A stretch of DNA of 64,000 nucleotides from assembly GCF_024734665.1 (NCBI RefSeq), contig NZ_CP102931.1, positions 1,176,001-1,240,000 on the forward strand. The letters are read 5' to 3'. Position numbers and translations under genes: made by a program. The notes under the pieces were generated by a model. That model did not search any database. It was not told the origin of the DNA and saw only the letters and a list, made by a program, of their open reading frames with translations. This document shows positions 37,693 to 48,422 of this stretch, piece after piece. Origin of the DNA: Variovorax paradoxus. GTDB lineage: Bacteria; Pseudomonadota; Gammaproteobacteria; Burkholderiales; Burkholderiaceae_C. Position 1 is the stretch's first letter, and each line of letters opens with the position of its first letter.

Positions 37693-38901
37693 ATGAAAAA
37701 CCCCCAGGCTTCGCGCACTTCGTGTCGCTACTCCCCCCCCCTTGCAGGGGGCAACGCCTGCGGCCCGGCAAAGCCGGTTCCGCGGCATTCCACGAATTTT
37801 TCGGCTCGCTTGCGCATCGCGGCGGTTGCTGTGTTTGGCGCACTGCTTTTTGCTCCCGCGTATGCGGAGCGGCTCAAAGAGCTCGCCAGCATTCAGGGCG
37901 TGCGGGACAACCCGTTGATCGGATACGGGCTGATGGTGGGTCTGGACGGCACTGGCGACCAGACGATGCAGACGCCGTTCACCACGCAGAGCCTGAACAA
38001 CATGCTGCAGCAGCTGGGCATCACGATTCCGCAGGGCGTGAACATGCAGTTGAAGAACGTGGCGGCGGTGATGGTGACGGCCACGCTGCCTTCGTTTGCG
38101 CGGCCGGGGCAGAACATCGACGTGACTGTGTCTTCGATGGGCAATGCGAAGAGCCTGCGCGGGGGCACGCTGCTGATGACGCCGCTGAAGGGTGTCGATG
38201 GGGCGACCTATGCGGTGGCGCAAGGGAACATGGTGGTTGGCGGCGCGGGTGCCGCGGCCAACGGGAGCAAGGTGCAGGTCAACCAGCTGAGCTCGGGGCG
38301 CATTCCGGCCGGGGCGCTGGTGGAGCGCACGGTGGAAGCACCGGTGGGTGCGGAAGGCACGTTCTCGATCGAGCTCAACCGGTCGGACTTCGGCACCACG
38401 CAGCGCGCGGTCGATGCGATCAACCGGCAGTTCGGTTCGGGCACGGCCGAGGCGGTGGATGCGCGGTTGATTCGCGTGCGTGCACCGGAGCCGCAGCAGC
38501 GCGTGGGTTTTCTCGCGCGGCTCGAAGATATTGAAGTAACGCCTACGCAGGCCGGGGCGCGGGTGGTGGTCAATGCGCGCACCGGGTCGGTGGTGATGAA
38601 CCAGGCGGTACGCGTGAAGGACTGTGCCGTTGCGCACGGCAACCTGTCGGTGGTCATCAACACTGAACCCGTCATCAGCCAGCCGGGGGCGCTCTCGGGC
38701 GGCAGCACGGTGGTGGCGCAGACATCGCAGATCTCGGTGAACCAGGGCGGCGGCGCGATCCAGATGGTGCGCGGCGGTGCTTCGCTGTCGGACGTGGTCA
38801 AGGGCCTGAACAGCCTGGGCGCGAATCCGCAGGATCTGGTGTCCATCCTCCAGGCCATGAAGTCGGCCGGCGCGTTGAGCGCCGAGCTGGAAATCATCTG
38901 A
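37693..38901 (+). CDS. flgI: Flagellar P-ring protein FlgI, with unusual N-terminal extension
   Basis: 402 residues from the ATG at 37693. The mature part is standard FlgI ([52 protein letters not shown]). It builds the periplasmic P ring. The first 39 codons are translated from a C/G-rich palindromic element (37701-37785) and give a Cys/Pro/Gly-rich stretch unlike any signal peptide. The real signal, [19 protein letters not shown], starts at codon 40, where a TTG (37810) is in frame. Either the true start is that TTG or a long n-region is tolerated. flgI follows flgH after 2 bp. Confidence 0.93.
   Translation: MKNPQASRTSCRYSPPLAGGNACGPAKPVPRHSTNFSARLRIAAVAVFGALLFAPAYAERLKELASIQGVRDNPLIGYGLMVGLDGTGDQTMQTPFTTQSLNNMLQQLGITIPQGVNMQLKNVAAVMVTATLPSFARPGQNIDVTVSSMGNAKSLRGGTLLMTPLKGVDGATYAVAQGNMVVGGAGAAANGSKVQVNQLSSGRIPAGALVERTVEAPVGAEGTFSIELNRSDFGTTQRAVDAINRQFGSGTAEAVDARLIRVRAPEPQQRVGFLARLEDIEVTPTQAGARVVVNARTGSVVMNQAVRVKDCAVAHGNLSVVINTEPVISQPGALSGGSTVVAQTSQISVNQGGGAIQMVRGGASLSDVVKGLNSLGANPQDLVSILQAMKSAGALSAELEII
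37701..37785. repeat. C/G-rich double-hairpin intergenic element between flgH and flgI
   Basis: Two adjacent hairpins: CCCCCT/AGGGGG (37737-37742 with 37746-37751) and CCGGC-AAA-GCCGG (37765-37777), preceded by a conserved-looking GGCTTCGCGCACTTCGTGTC. I recall near-copies of this unit between genes in Variovorax and Acidovorax-type genomes. No second copy of the whole unit was seen in this window. Confidence 0.55.
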
Positions 38902-38911
38902 GGTCGATGCG

Positions 38912-39889
38912 ATGACGCTACCGGCCACTACCGATCGCAGCGGCGCGCTTGACCAACGCTTTGCGCTCGACGTGCAGGGCGTCGATGCCCTGCGGCGCAC
39001 CGTGCGCACCTCGCCGGAAGAAGGCCTGCAGCAGGTCTCGCGGCAGTTCGAGGCGCTGTTCATGAACATGGTGCTCAAGAGCATGCGCGAGGCAACGCCC
39101 TCCAGCGGGCTGTTCGAGAGCCAGGACCAGAAGGTGTATCTCTCGATGTTCGACCAGCAGCTCACGCAGAACCTTTCGGGGCGCGGCGTGGGGCTGGCCG
39201 AAGCGATGCTCGCGCAGCTGCGGCGCAGCATGCCGTCGGGCACGCCCGATGCGGATGCCGATGCTGAAATCGGCACCAAGCCCATGTCGCTCGAACCGCG
39301 TGTTGGCTTGCCGTACGGTCCGCGTGCAGGCATTCCCCTTGGCTCGGCGCCGACTGCCCGCGTGGGTGCCGATCTCAGCGTCTATCAATTCAACAGCGAG
39401 CGCCGCGCACCCGGTGCTGGTGCGAATGCTTCGTTGCAAGGGCAGGTCGACGATTTCGTCGGCCGCATGGGTGCGTCCGCGCAGGCCGCCAGCACGGCCA
39501 GCGGTGTGCCGGCGCCGCTGATCCTTGCGCAGGCCGCGCTCGAATCCGGCTGGGGCAAGCGGGAGATCCGCGCCGACGACGGTACGCAGAGCTTCAACCT
39601 GTTCGGCATCAAGGCCGACCGCAGCTGGAAGGGCGCGACGGTCGAAACCACCACCACCGAATACGTCGACGGCGAGCCGCAGAAGGTGCGCGCCAAGTTC
39701 CGCGCCTACGCCTCGTACGAAGAAGCCTTCACCGACTACGCACGCTTCATCACCCGCAACCCGCGCTACGCGAACGTGCTGGCCACCGACGACCCGACCG
39801 AGGCCGCGCACGGCCTGCAGCGCGCGGGCTACGCCACCGATCCGCGCTACGGCGAGAAGCTCGTTCGCATCATGCAGAAATTCGGGTGA
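38912..39889 (+). CDS. flgJ: Peptidoglycan hydrolase/rod cap FlgJ
   Basis: 325 residues, bifunctional form. The N-terminal rod-scaffold domain (about 35-108: [38 protein letters not shown]) is joined by a variable linker (109-172) to a C-terminal glucosaminidase/muramidase domain. The likely catalytic Glu211 lies in [14 protein letters not shown]. It opens the cell wall for the rod. It is the last structural gene before the chemotaxis insert; flgK would normally follow. Confidence 0.96.
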   Translation: MTLPATTDRSGALDQRFALDVQGVDALRRTVRTSPEEGLQQVSRQFEALFMNMVLKSMREATPSSGLFESQDQKVYLSMFDQQLTQNLSGRGVGLAEAMLAQLRRSMPSGTPDADADAEIGTKPMSLEPRVGLPYGPRAGIPLGSAPTARVGADLSVYQFNSERRAPGAGANASLQGQVDDFVGRMGASAQAASTASGVPAPLILAQAALESGWGKREIRADDGTQSFNLFGIKADRSWKGATVETTTTEYVDGEPQKVRAKFRAYASYEEAFTDYARFITRNPRYANVLATDDPTEAAHGLQRAGYATDPRYGEKLVRIMQKFG

Positions 39890-39923
39890 GCCGCGCTCGC
39901 GCCCACCACATCAAGGAAACCCC

Positions 39924-40406
39924 ATGGCAAAGACCCAAGAAACCGCAGCAGGCAGCCGCCTGGAGGTCGTGACCTTCAAGCTGGGCGAAGAGGAATACGG
40001 CATAGACATCCAGAAGGTGCAGGAGCTGCGCGGCTACGACGCGGTGACGCGCATTGCAAACGCGCCGGAATACATCAAGGGTGTGGTGAACCTGCGCGGG
40101 ATCATCGTGCCGATCATCGACATGCGCATCAAGTTCAAGCTGGGCGACCCGACGTACGACCAGTTCACGGTGGTGATCGTGCTGAACATCGCAGGGCGCG
40201 TGGTGGGCATGGTGGTGGACAGCGTGTCGGACGTGATCACGCTGACGGGCGAGCAGATCAAGCCTGCGCCGGAGATGGGCTCGGTGCTGGACGCCGACTA
40301 CCTGATCGGGCTGGGCACGCTGGACGAGCGGATGCTGATTCTGGTGGACATCGACCGGCTGATGTCCAGCGACGAGATGGGTCTCGTCGAAAAGATCGCC
40401 GCCTGA
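39924..40406 (+). CDS. cheW: CheW chemotaxis coupling protein, copy 1
   Basis: 160 residues. It couples receptors to the CheA kinase. CheW marks are [36 protein letters not shown] and the second subdomain [19 protein letters not shown]. The ATG at 39924 is 34 bp after flgJ. DNA and protein are nearly identical to the second cheW at 44142 from residue 13 on, including a shared uncommon ATA codon in GIDI. No cheA is in the window. Confidence 0.95.
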   Translation: MAKTQETAAGSRLEVVTFKLGEEEYGIDIQKVQELRGYDAVTRIANAPEYIKGVVNLRGIIVPIIDMRIKFKLGDPTYDQFTVVIVLNIAGRVVGMVVDSVSDVITLTGEQIKPAPEMGSVLDADYLIGLGTLDERMLILVDIDRLMSSDEMGLVEKIAA

Positions 40407-40472
40407 CGGCCGGGCGCGCACGCCAACGCCAATCAGAACAACGACACACAGAGGTTCCGCGAGGAGACGCAC

Positions 40473-42038
40473 ATGAAAGACTGGAAGATCGGACGGCGCC
40501 TGGGCGCCGGCTTTGCACTGGTGCTGGCGCTGGTGGTCATTACCGCGGGCATCGGCGTGCTGCGCCTGCAGGGCGTGGGCGATGCGACGGAGGCCATGGC
40601 CGGACAGTCGCTGACAAAGGAACGGCTGGCGGCCGCCTGGCAGCTGGGCACCAACACCAACAGCGTTCGCACTTTCGCACTGCTCAAGAGCGACGACGTG
40701 GCCGTGCAGGAGTATCTGCAGAAGAACATCACGGCCACCAGCGCCGTCATCACCGAAACGCAGAAGAAGCTCGAGGCCATGCTGGTCTCGCCAGAAGAGT
40801 TGGCGCTGAGCGCCGACATCAAGAAGAAGCGCGGCGAATACGTCGAGCTGCGCAACCAGATCCTCAAGCTCAAGGCCGACGGCCGCAAGGAAGAGGCCAC
40901 GAAGCTGACCGACACGCAACTGCTGCCCGCGCTCGACGGCTACGACGCGAGCATCCGCGCCATGGTGGGCCACCAGCAGAAGGAGATCGACAGGACCGCT
41001 GCCGGCATTGGCGCGCAGTACCGGTCGGGCCGGGCCTGGCTCGTCGGGCTGGCCGCTTTCGCGGTCGCTGCCGGATCGGTGATTGCGTGGCTGCTGACGC
41101 GCAGCATCGTGCAGCCCATCGCCGAGGCGCTGCTGATCGCCGAGACCGTGGCCTCGGGCGACCTGAGCCAGGAATTCGAGACCGAGCGCGGAGGCGACTT
41201 CGGCCGGCTGCTGCGCGGTATGGGCGAGATGGAAGACACCCTCACCGACCTGGTGACCCGCATCAAGGCTTCGACCGATTCGATCGCGGTGGCCTCGCGG
41301 CAGATTGCGGCCGGCAACGAGGACCTGTCTTCGCGCACCGAACAGCAGGCGAGTTCGCTGGAGCAGACGGCGGCCTCCATGGAAGAGCTGACTTCGACGG
41401 TGAAGCAGAACGCCGACAACGCACGTCAGGCGAACCAGTTGGCCGTCTCGGCCTCCGAGGTCGCGGTAAAGGGCGGCAGTGTCGTGTCGCAAGTGGTCGA
41501 CACCATGAGCTCGATCAACGCGTCGTCGAAAAAGATCGTGGACATCATCGGCGTGATCGACGGCATTGCGTTCCAGACCAACATCCTCGCGCTGAACGCA
41601 GCGGTGGAAGCCGCCCGCGCCGGCGAGCAGGGCAAGGGCTTTGCCGTCGTTGCGTCCGAGGTGCGCAACCTGGCGCAGCGCTCGGCGGCGGCGGCCAAGG
41701 AAATCAAGACGCTCATCGGTGACTCGGTCGAAAAAGTCGAGGCCGGCAGCAAGCAGGTTGGTGAAGCCGGCCGCACGATGCAGGAAATCGTGGGCAGCGT
41801 GCGCCGCGTGACCGACATCATGGGCGAGATCACCGCCGCCAGCCAGGAGCAGACCTCGGGCATCGAGCAGATCAACCAGGCCATCACGCAGATGGATCAG
41901 GTCACGCAGCAGAACGCCGCGCTGGTCGAAGAGGCCTCGGCCGCAGCACAGTCGTTGCAGGAGCAGGCCGACAACCTCGTGCGCGCCGTGAGCACTTTCA
42001 AGCTCGACGCCGACGTCGAAGAAGTAGAGACGGTCTGA
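40473..42038 (+). CDS. Methyl-accepting chemotaxis protein 1
   Basis: 521 residues. TM1 is about 10-30, a periplasmic four-helix-bundle sensor runs about 31-186, TM2 about 187-209 and HAMP about 210-262. The cytoplasmic signalling domain has the hairpin tip [20 protein letters not shown]. The protein ends VEEVETV without the CheR/CheB-docking pentapeptide seen in four of its neighbours. GAGGAG lies 7 bp before the ATG. The ligand is unknown. Confidence 0.95.
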   Translation: MKDWKIGRRLGAGFALVLALVVITAGIGVLRLQGVGDATEAMAGQSLTKERLAAAWQLGTNTNSVRTFALLKSDDVAVQEYLQKNITATSAVITETQKKLEAMLVSPEELALSADIKKKRGEYVELRNQILKLKADGRKEEATKLTDTQLLPALDGYDASIRAMVGHQQKEIDRTAAGIGAQYRSGRAWLVGLAAFAVAAGSVIAWLLTRSIVQPIAEALLIAETVASGDLSQEFETERGGDFGRLLRGMGEMEDTLTDLVTRIKASTDSIAVASRQIAAGNEDLSSRTEQQASSLEQTAASMEELTSTVKQNADNARQANQLAVSASEVAVKGGSVVSQVVDTMSSINASSKKIVDIIGVIDGIAFQTNILALNAAVEAARAGEQGKGFAVVASEVRNLAQRSAAAAKEIKTLIGDSVEKVEAGSKQVGEAGRTMQEIVGSVRRVTDIMGEITAASQEQTSGIEQINQAITQMDQVTQQNAALVEEASAAAQSLQEQADNLVRAVSTFKLDADVEEVETV

Positions 42039-42045
42039 AGCACCC

Positions 42046-42327
42046 ATGCGCACACGTCTCAGCCCCAGGCTTGCCCTGCGCCTTGGCGTGGGCTTCGCCA
42101 TTCTGTTGCTCTTGCTGGCCGTCGCGCTGAGCCTCGGCTTCAAGGCCGGTGCCGGCTACGAATGGGCGCGCCTGACGGTGTGTGCATTGGGCGTGGCTGC
42201 ATTGCTCACCGCCGGTGTCGTCGCATGGCTCGTCACGAGTTCGGTCACCCGTTCGACCCACGACGCCGCGAAGGTCTCCGACCGGCTCGACAGGGTCTTC
42301 CAGCACGTCAATGCCCAGGATTCCTGA
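42046..42327 (+). CDS. Receptor remnant: two membrane helices of an MCP without sensor or signalling domain
   Basis: 93 residues. Residues 7-31 (PRLALRLGVGFAILLLLLAV) match the TM1 region of the next receptor, and residues 43-68 (LTVCALGVAALLTAGVVAWL followed by VTSSVTRS) match its TM2 and HAMP entry. Only about 11 residues lie between the helices, so the periplasmic bundle is gone. The tail of about 25 residues stops inside what would be HAMP. Start and stop are intact and the gene fits neatly between two receptor genes (7 and 18 bp gaps). It could be a relic of internal deletion or a small membrane protein that inserts into receptor assemblies; I cannot tell which. Confidence 0.7.
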   Translation: MRTRLSPRLALRLGVGFAILLLLLAVALSLGFKAGAGYEWARLTVCALGVAALLTAGVVAWLVTSSVTRSTHDAAKVSDRLDRVFQHVNAQDS

Positions 42328-42345
42328 AAACAAGCTCTCCACCCC

Positions 42346-44064
42346 ATGAACTCATTCATCAATCTCAAGATCGGTACCCGTCTCGGCGCGGGCTTTGCCA
42401 CCGTGCTCCTGCTGCTCGCCGGCATTGCCGGCCTCGGCCTCAGCGCGATGTCGGACATCCAGTTGCGGCTGGACGGCATCGTCAACGGCAACAACGTCAA
42501 GGTGGCCTCGGTCAACAAGATGCTGGACGCGGTCCGCGACATCGCCATCCTCGATGGCAACCTGATCCTGCTGAGCGACGCTGACGCCATGCGCGAAGAG
42601 GCGAAGAAGGTTGCCGCCGCGCGCGACCGCTTCACCGAAAACCGCGCCGTGCTGGCGAAGCTGCTGGCCACTTCCGATGGCAAGGCGCTGCTCGCGCGCA
42701 TCGACGAGAAGGTGGCCGCGCTCGTGCCGCTGAGCGCTCAGCTGTCCGAATTCGCGTTGCAGAACAGGAACGACGAGGCAACCGCAATCTTCATCTCGAA
42801 GTTCCAGCCGGCCACGCGGGCGCTGCTCGAGGAGCTCGACGCCATGAGCCAACGCCAGAGCAAGCTGTCGCAGGAGGCCGAGGCGGAGGCCCACGCCGGC
42901 TACGTATGGTCGCGCAATCTGATGCTGGCACTGGGCGCTCTCGCAGTCCTGGTTGGTGCGGCCATTGCATGGCTCATCACGCGCTCGATCACCCGGCCCA
43001 TCGGCGAGGCTGTGCAGGTGGCCGAGAAGGTGGCTGCGGGCGACATCAGCTCGCGCATCGAGGTGCAGTCGAAGGACGAGACCGGCAGGCTGATGCTCGC
43101 GCTCAAGGAGATGAACGAGAGCCTGGTGAAGATCGTCAGTGAAGTGCGCACGGGCACTGAGACGATTGCGACGGCTTCGAACCAGATCGCCTCGGGCAAT
43201 CAGGACTTGTCTTCGCGCACGGAAGAGCAGGCGAGTTCACTGGAGCAGACGGCTGCTTCGATGGAGGAGCTGACCTCGACGGTGAAGCAGAACGCCGACA
43301 ACGCACGGCAGGCGAACCAGCTTGCGGTCTCGGCTTCGGAGGTGGCTGTGAAGGGCGGCAGCGTCGTCTCGCAAGTGGTCGATACCATGGGCTCGATCAA
43401 TACGTCGTCGAAAAAGATCGTCGACATCATCGGCGTGATCGACGGCATCGCTTTCCAGACCAACATCCTTGCGCTGAACGCAGCAGTCGAAGCCGCCCGC
43501 GCCGGTGAGCAGGGCCGTGGCTTCGCAGTGGTGGCATCGGAAGTCCGCAGCCTCGCACAACGCTCGGCAGCCGCCGCCAAGGAAATCAAGACGCTCATCG
43601 GCGATTCGGTCGAGAAGGTCGAAGAGGGAAGCAAGCAGGTCGCAGAGGCCGGCCGCACGATGGACGAAATCGTCGGCAGCGTGAAGCGCGTGACGGACAT
43701 CATGGGCGAGATCACCGCTGCCAGCCAGGAACAGACCTCGGGCATCGAACAGATCAACCAGGCCATCACGCAGATGGACCAGGTCACGCAGCAGAACGCA
43801 GCACTGGTCGAAGAAGCCTCGGCCGCAGCCCAGTCGTTGCAGGAGCAAGCCAGCAGCCTCGTGCGCGCTGTGAGCGTCTTCAAGCTCGACGCCAACGCCG
43901 TGGCTACCGTGCGCCCCAGTTTCACGCGCATCACGCCGATCCCCAAGCCAGCCAAGCCCGCACCGAAGCGCCCGGCCAAGGCCTTGCCTACCCGCCGCGA
44001 ACCTGCAGCAGCGCCACAACTCGCCATGGCCGGCAACGCCAAGGGCGAATGGACCGAGTTTTGA
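42346..44064 (+). CDS. Methyl-accepting chemotaxis protein 2
   Basis: 572 residues. TM1 about 12-33, four-helix-bundle sensor about 34-189, TM2 about 191-212, HAMP about 213-265, then the signalling domain. The C-terminus is a Pro/Lys/Arg-rich tether ([20 protein letters not shown]) ending in EWTEF, a pentapeptide of the x-W-x-x-F type that docks CheR/CheB. The signalling half is almost identical to those of receptors 3, 5 and 6. Confidence 0.95.
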   Translation: MNSFINLKIGTRLGAGFATVLLLLAGIAGLGLSAMSDIQLRLDGIVNGNNVKVASVNKMLDAVRDIAILDGNLILLSDADAMREEAKKVAAARDRFTENRAVLAKLLATSDGKALLARIDEKVAALVPLSAQLSEFALQNRNDEATAIFISKFQPATRALLEELDAMSQRQSKLSQEAEAEAHAGYVWSRNLMLALGALAVLVGAAIAWLITRSITRPIGEAVQVAEKVAAGDISSRIEVQSKDETGRLMLALKEMNESLVKIVSEVRTGTETIATASNQIASGNQDLSSRTEEQASSLEQTAASMEELTSTVKQNADNARQANQLAVSASEVAVKGGSVVSQVVDTMGSINTSSKKIVDIIGVIDGIAFQTNILALNAAVEAARAGEQGRGFAVVASEVRSLAQRSAAAAKEIKTLIGDSVEKVEEGSKQVAEAGRTMDEIVGSVKRVTDIMGEITAASQEQTSGIEQINQAITQMDQVTQQNAALVEEASAAAQSLQEQASSLVRAVSVFKLDANAVATVRPSFTRITPIPKPAKPAPKRPAKALPTRREPAAAPQLAMAGNAKGEWTEF

Positions 44065-44075
44065 GAAAAAAGGAC

Positions 44076-44102
44076 TCAAGTTCAGCGATCCGATGCCGAT
44101 AA
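44076..44102 (+). promoter_or_regulatory. Sigma-28 (FliA) promoter before cheW copy 2
   Basis: TCAAGTTC at the -35, an 11-bp spacer and GCCGATAA at the -10; the -10 is a perfect match to the enterobacterial consensus. It lies in the 77-bp gap after receptor 2 and should drive cheW copy 2 and receptors 3-6. Confidence 0.9.
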
Positions 44103-44127
44103 CAGGATGAACCCGTTCCCTGTTATC
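44098..44127 (+). promoter_or_regulatory. Inverted repeat overlapping the sigma-28 -10 box
   Basis: GATAACAG (44098-44105) and CTGTTATC (44120-44127) are perfect 8-bp inverted arms with a 14-bp spacer. The left arm covers the 3' half of the -10 element, and the right arm lies in the early transcribed region 15 bp before the cheW ATG. It could be an operator, or a 5' hairpin near the ribosome site (GGAAGAGAG). Confidence 0.55.
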
Positions 44128-44141
44128 GAAGGAAGAGAGCA

Positions 44142-44666
44142 ATGAGTCTGAACAAGGCAAGAGATCCACTGCAGCAAGCCACCTCGGCTTCGCCCGCGTC
44201 CACCGGCGTGAACCGCCTGGAGGTCGTGACCTTCAAGCTGGGCGAAGAGGAATACGGCATAGACATCCAGAAGGTGCAGGAGCTGCGCGGCTACGACGCG
44301 GTGACGCGCATTGCCAATGCACCGGAATACATCAAGGGAGTGGTGAACCTGCGCGGGATCATCGTGCCGATCATCGACATGCGCATCAAGTTCAAGCTGG
44401 GCGAGCCGACGTACGACCAGTTCACGGTGGTGATCGTGCTGAACATCGCGGGCCGGGTGGTGGGCATGGTGGTGGACAGCGTGTCGGACGTGATCACACT
44501 GACGGGCGATCAGATCAAGCCCGCACCGGAGATGGGCTCGGTGCTGGACGCCGACTACCTGATCGGGCTGGGCACGCTGGAAGAGCGGATGCTGATCCTG
44601 GTGGACATCGACCGGCTCATGTCCAGTGAAGAAATGGGCCTCGTCGAAGCTGCCGCAGCCACCTGA
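44142..44666 (+). CDS. cheW: CheW chemotaxis coupling protein, copy 2
   Basis: 174 residues. It has the same CheW domain as copy 1, with only a handful of differences (for example EP for DP near residue 88, and DQIK for EQIK), but a different 25-residue N-terminus ([20 protein letters not shown]). It starts 40 bp after its own sigma-28 promoter. Both copies keep the receptor- and CheA-contact surfaces, so both look functional. Confidence 0.95.
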   Translation: MSLNKARDPLQQATSASPASTGVNRLEVVTFKLGEEEYGIDIQKVQELRGYDAVTRIANAPEYIKGVVNLRGIIVPIIDMRIKFKLGEPTYDQFTVVIVLNIAGRVVGMVVDSVSDVITLTGDQIKPAPEMGSVLDADYLIGLGTLEERMLILVDIDRLMSSEEMGLVEAAAAT

Positions 44667-44729
44667 CCCCTGCGCCATGGCCGCACGGCCTGGTTTGGCT
44701 CCACAACCTCACATTTCAACGCCTGCACC

Positions 44730-46397
44730 ATGAAATTCCTCTCCAACCTCCGCATCGGCAACCGGCTGGCCATGGCCTTCGCCATCGTCCTCGGCCTGAC
44801 CATCATCTCGACCGCCATCGCGCTGGTCTCGGCGCGCAACAACGCGGAAGCCACCCGGGTCATGATGCAGAGCCCGCTTGCGAAGGAGCGGCTCATCTCC
44901 GACTGGTACGTGCTCACCTACTCGGCCATCGCCCGCACCTCGATGATCGCGCGCACGACCGACGAGACCCTGCCGGTCGTTTTTGCCGACGTGATCTCCG
45001 ACAGCGTGAAGAAGGGCAGTGAGACCATAGCGAAGGTCGAGAAGCTGCTGGTGACGGACGAGGAGAAGGCGACGTACAAGTCCATCGTCGAACTGCGCGT
45101 GAAGTACCAGGCTGCCAAGGACGACGTGGGCAAGGCCAAGGCCAGCGGCAATGCGGTGGACACCGCGCGCGCCTTCAAGGAGTCGTTCCAGCCGGCCGCC
45201 AAGGCCTATGAAACCCGCGTGCTCGACCTGCTGTCGATGGAGCGCAAGGCCATCGACGACATGAGCGTGGCCATCGATGCCGCGAACACGCGCAGCTTCA
45301 ACCTGCAGTTGCTGCTGACGGTGCTGACGGTGCTCAGCGGCGGCATCCTCGCGTTCTTCATCTCGCGCAGCATCGTGCGCCCGTTGACGCAGGCTGTGCA
45401 GGTGGCAGAGACAGTGGCCGCTGGAGACCTGAGTACGCACATCGAGGTGGAAAGCCGCGATGAGGCGGGGCAGCTCATGCAGGCGCTGAAGAACATGAAT
45501 GCCAACCTGGCAAAGGTTGTCGGCGAGGTGCGCACGGGCACGGAGACGATTGCTACGGCCTCGGGGCAGATTGCTTCGGGGAACCAGGATCTGTCTTCGC
45601 GCACCGAACAGCAGGCAAGTTCGCTGGAGCAGACGGCCGCTTCGATGGAAGAGCTGACCTCGACGGTCAAGCAGAACGCGGACAACGCACGGCAGGCTAA
45701 CCAGCTCGCTGTGTCTGCTTCGGAAGTCGCGGTGAAGGGTGGCAGCGTTGTCTCCCAGGTAGTCGACACGATGGGCTCGATCAATGCGTCGTCCAAGAAG
45801 ATCGTCGACATCATCGGCGTGATCGATGGCATTGCATTCCAGACCAACATCCTCGCGCTGAATGCAGCGGTTGAAGCTGCACGCGCTGGTGAACAAGGCC
45901 GTGGCTTCGCAGTGGTGGCCTCGGAAGTCCGCAGCCTGGCTCAACGCTCCGCTGCAGCAGCCAAGGAAATCAAGACTCTCATCGGCAACTCGGTCGAGAA
46001 AGTCGAAGAGGGCAGCAAGCAGGTTGCAGAAGCCGGCCGCACGATGGACGAAATCGTCGGCAGCGTGAAGCGCGTGACGGACATCATGGGCGAGATCACT
46101 GCAGCGAGCCAGGAACAGACTTCCGGAATCGAGCAGATCAACCAGGCCATCACGCAGATGGACCAGGTCACGCAGCAGAACGCCGCACTCGTCGAAGAAG
46201 CCTCGGCCGCAGCCCAGTCGTTGCAGGAGCAGGCCGGCAGCCTCGTGCAGGCAGTCAGCATCTTCAAGCTCGACGAAGGCCATCAGGCCGCGCCTCGCAC
46301 GCAGGCGAGAACGCAGCCGGCCAAGCGCGTCGGGTCGTCGTTGCCCGCGACACCGCAGCTTGCGGTGGCCGGTGCCGGTGACTGGCGCGAGTTCTGA
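44730..46397 (+). CDS. Methyl-accepting chemotaxis protein 3
   Basis: 555 residues. TM1 about 12-34, four-helix-bundle sensor, TM2 about 193-211, HAMP, then a signalling domain nearly identical to receptors 2, 5 and 6. It ends in DWREF, a CheR/CheB-docking pentapeptide, on a shorter tether than the others. The sensor domain ([20 protein letters not shown]) differs clearly from its neighbours, so the ligand probably differs. Confidence 0.95.
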   Translation: MKFLSNLRIGNRLAMAFAIVLGLTIISTAIALVSARNNAEATRVMMQSPLAKERLISDWYVLTYSAIARTSMIARTTDETLPVVFADVISDSVKKGSETIAKVEKLLVTDEEKATYKSIVELRVKYQAAKDDVGKAKASGNAVDTARAFKESFQPAAKAYETRVLDLLSMERKAIDDMSVAIDAANTRSFNLQLLLTVLTVLSGGILAFFISRSIVRPLTQAVQVAETVAAGDLSTHIEVESRDEAGQLMQALKNMNANLAKVVGEVRTGTETIATASGQIASGNQDLSSRTEQQASSLEQTAASMEELTSTVKQNADNARQANQLAVSASEVAVKGGSVVSQVVDTMGSINASSKKIVDIIGVIDGIAFQTNILALNAAVEAARAGEQGRGFAVVASEVRSLAQRSAAAAKEIKTLIGNSVEKVEEGSKQVAEAGRTMDEIVGSVKRVTDIMGEITAASQEQTSGIEQINQAITQMDQVTQQNAALVEEASAAAQSLQEQAGSLVQAVSIFKLDEGHQAAPRTQARTQPAKRVGSSLPATPQLAVAGAGDWREF

Positions 46398-46417
46398 ACC
46401 ATAGGCTCTCTGTAGTT

Positions 46418-48415
46418 ATGAAAACCGCGAACCCCGCGAGGCGTGATCCCGCCTTCGTCTCCCTGGCTCGCACCATGACCCTCGGCACCGTCGCGGGAAT
46501 GCTCCTGGTGGTGACGCTGGTGCTGGCAGTCTTCTACGCGCTGGCCTCTTCGCAGCAGCAGCGCAGTGCCGCGCAGTACGCCAATGCCAAGGCCGAAGCC
46601 ATCGCCCGCTCGCTGGACATCTTCGACCAGACCATGCGCCTCACGGCGGAGAACGCCTTCGGCGTCTTCCGGCGCCAGTTCGCGTCCAGCTTCGTTCTCG
46701 ACGCAGCCGCGCAAGGGGCGTTGAGCAGCGACGGCACGCCCATCGACGCCACGCGCATCGCGGAAGTGGATGCCTTCGCGCGCGATTTCCCCGGCGCCAA
46801 TGCCACTGTGTTCGTAGCGCAAGGCGAAGATTTCCGTCGCGTCACCACCTCGGTGAAGAAGGAAAGCGGCGAACGCGCCGTCGGCACACTGCTGGACCGC
46901 AAGAGTGCTGCCTATCCGGTCCTGCGCGAGGGCAAGCGCTTCGTGGGGCGCGTCATGCTGTTCGGGCGCCCGTACATGACGGTCTACGAGCCGGTGCGCG
47001 ATACGGCCGGCCGCGTCGTGGCGGTGCTCTACATCGGGCTGGACATCTCGCAACAGCAGGCTTCCTTCGGCGAAGCCGTGGGCAAGACGCGGATATTCGA
47101 GACTGGCGGGCTCTACATCGTCAACCCCAGCGGTGGTGCCGATGCGGCGACGCTGGTCTTTCATCCGACGGCGGCCGGCAAGAAGCTGAGCGAGCTTCTG
47201 CCGGGTGACGGGTCGGCCGCCTGGCTGTCGCGAGTCGCGGCGCCTAGCGCGATGTGGATCGACGACGCGCTGGCGGTGCTCGCGTCAGCGGCGAACGGGC
47301 AGCGGCGCTATGCCTCTGTGGCCAGGAGCGAAGCGACTGGCTGGCTGGTGGTGGCCGAGCTTCCCGCTTCGGAGGTGCTCGCCGGGCTCTATCGCCAGAT
47401 GGCCTGGATCGGCGCCTGCATTGCGCTGGCGGCCCTCGTGTTGGGGGCGGCGCTGGTCGTTTTCATCCGCCGCACCGTGCGGCCGCTGAGCCTGCTGAGC
47501 GAGCACGTACAGGCACTCGGCCAGGGCGACCTGTCGCAGCGATTGGACTCGGCCCGTCGCGACGAGATGGGCGTGATCACCCGCGCCGTGGAAAGCATGC
47601 GCGAAGGCCTGGCCAGCGTGGTGGGCGGCGTGCGCGAGGGCACCGATGCCATCGCGACCGCCTCGGGCCAGATCTCTGCCGGCAACCAGGATCTTTCGAC
47701 GCGCACGGAGGAACAGGCGAGCTCCCTGCAGCAGACCGCTGCGTCGATGGAAGAGCTCACCAGCACCGTCAAGCAGAACGCAGACAACGCGCGGCAGGCC
47801 AACCAGCTGGCGCTGTCGGCCTCCGAGGTGGCGCTCAAGGGCGGCGATGTGGTCAGCCAGGTGGTGGACACCATGGCCTCGATTCATGCCTCGTCGAAAA
47901 AGATCGTGGACATCACCGGCGTGATCGACGGCATTGCCTTCCAGACCAACATCCTCGCGCTGAACGCAGCGGTCGAAGCCGCGCGCGCGGGCGAGCAGGG
48001 CAGGGGCTTCGCCGTGGTGGCCGCCGAAGTGCGCAACCTCGCGCAGCGCTCGGCAGCAGCGGCCAAGGAAATCAAGGGCCTGATCGACGACTCGGTCGGC
48101 AAGGTCGATGCAGGCACTGCCCTGGTGGGCGAGGCCGGAAGGACCATGGAAGAGATCGTGGGCAGCGTGAAGCGGGTCACCGACATCATCGGTGAGATCA
48201 GCGCTGCGAGCCACGAGCAGACATCAGGCATCGAACAGATCAACCAGGCCATCACGCAGATGGACCAGGTCACGCAGCAGAACGCGGCACTGGTCGAGGA
48301 AGCCTCGGCCGCGGCCCAGTCGCTGCAGGAGCAGGCCGGCAACCTTGTGCAGGCCGTCAGCATTTTCAAACTCGGCGAAGGCCGGCAACACGCGATATCG
48401 GCCTCGACGGCCTGA
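46418..48415 (+). CDS. Methyl-accepting chemotaxis protein 4 with Cache-type sensor
   Basis: 665 residues, the longest of the six. TM1 is about 22-43 and TM2 about 328-350. The periplasmic part of about 285 residues looks like a Cache domain of the Cache_3/Cache_2 kind ([40 protein letters not shown]) rather than a helix bundle. The signalling domain differs more than in the other receptors ([22 protein letters not shown]). There is no docking pentapeptide; it ends AISASTA. A small-molecule acid is a common ligand for this sensor class. Confidence 0.94.
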   Translation: MKTANPARRDPAFVSLARTMTLGTVAGMLLVVTLVLAVFYALASSQQQRSAAQYANAKAEAIARSLDIFDQTMRLTAENAFGVFRRQFASSFVLDAAAQGALSSDGTPIDATRIAEVDAFARDFPGANATVFVAQGEDFRRVTTSVKKESGERAVGTLLDRKSAAYPVLREGKRFVGRVMLFGRPYMTVYEPVRDTAGRVVAVLYIGLDISQQQASFGEAVGKTRIFETGGLYIVNPSGGADAATLVFHPTAAGKKLSELLPGDGSAAWLSRVAAPSAMWIDDALAVLASAANGQRRYASVARSEATGWLVVAELPASEVLAGLYRQMAWIGACIALAALVLGAALVVFIRRTVRPLSLLSEHVQALGQGDLSQRLDSARRDEMGVITRAVESMREGLASVVGGVREGTDAIATASGQISAGNQDLSTRTEEQASSLQQTAASMEELTSTVKQNADNARQANQLALSASEVALKGGDVVSQVVDTMASIHASSKKIVDITGVIDGIAFQTNILALNAAVEAARAGEQGRGFAVVAAEVRNLAQRSAAAAKEIKGLIDDSVGKVDAGTALVGEAGRTMEEIVGSVKRVTDIIGEISAASHEQTSGIEQINQAITQMDQVTQQNAALVEEASAAAQSLQEQAGNLVQAVSIFKLGEGRQHAISASTA

Positions 48416-48422
48416 AGAAAAA

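Noticed and set aside
39870..42143. Open frame of 757 codons on the minus strand, antisense to cheW and receptor 1
   Set aside because: It is a shadow of the receptor; similar antisense frames recur behind every receptor copy, as expected from codon structure.
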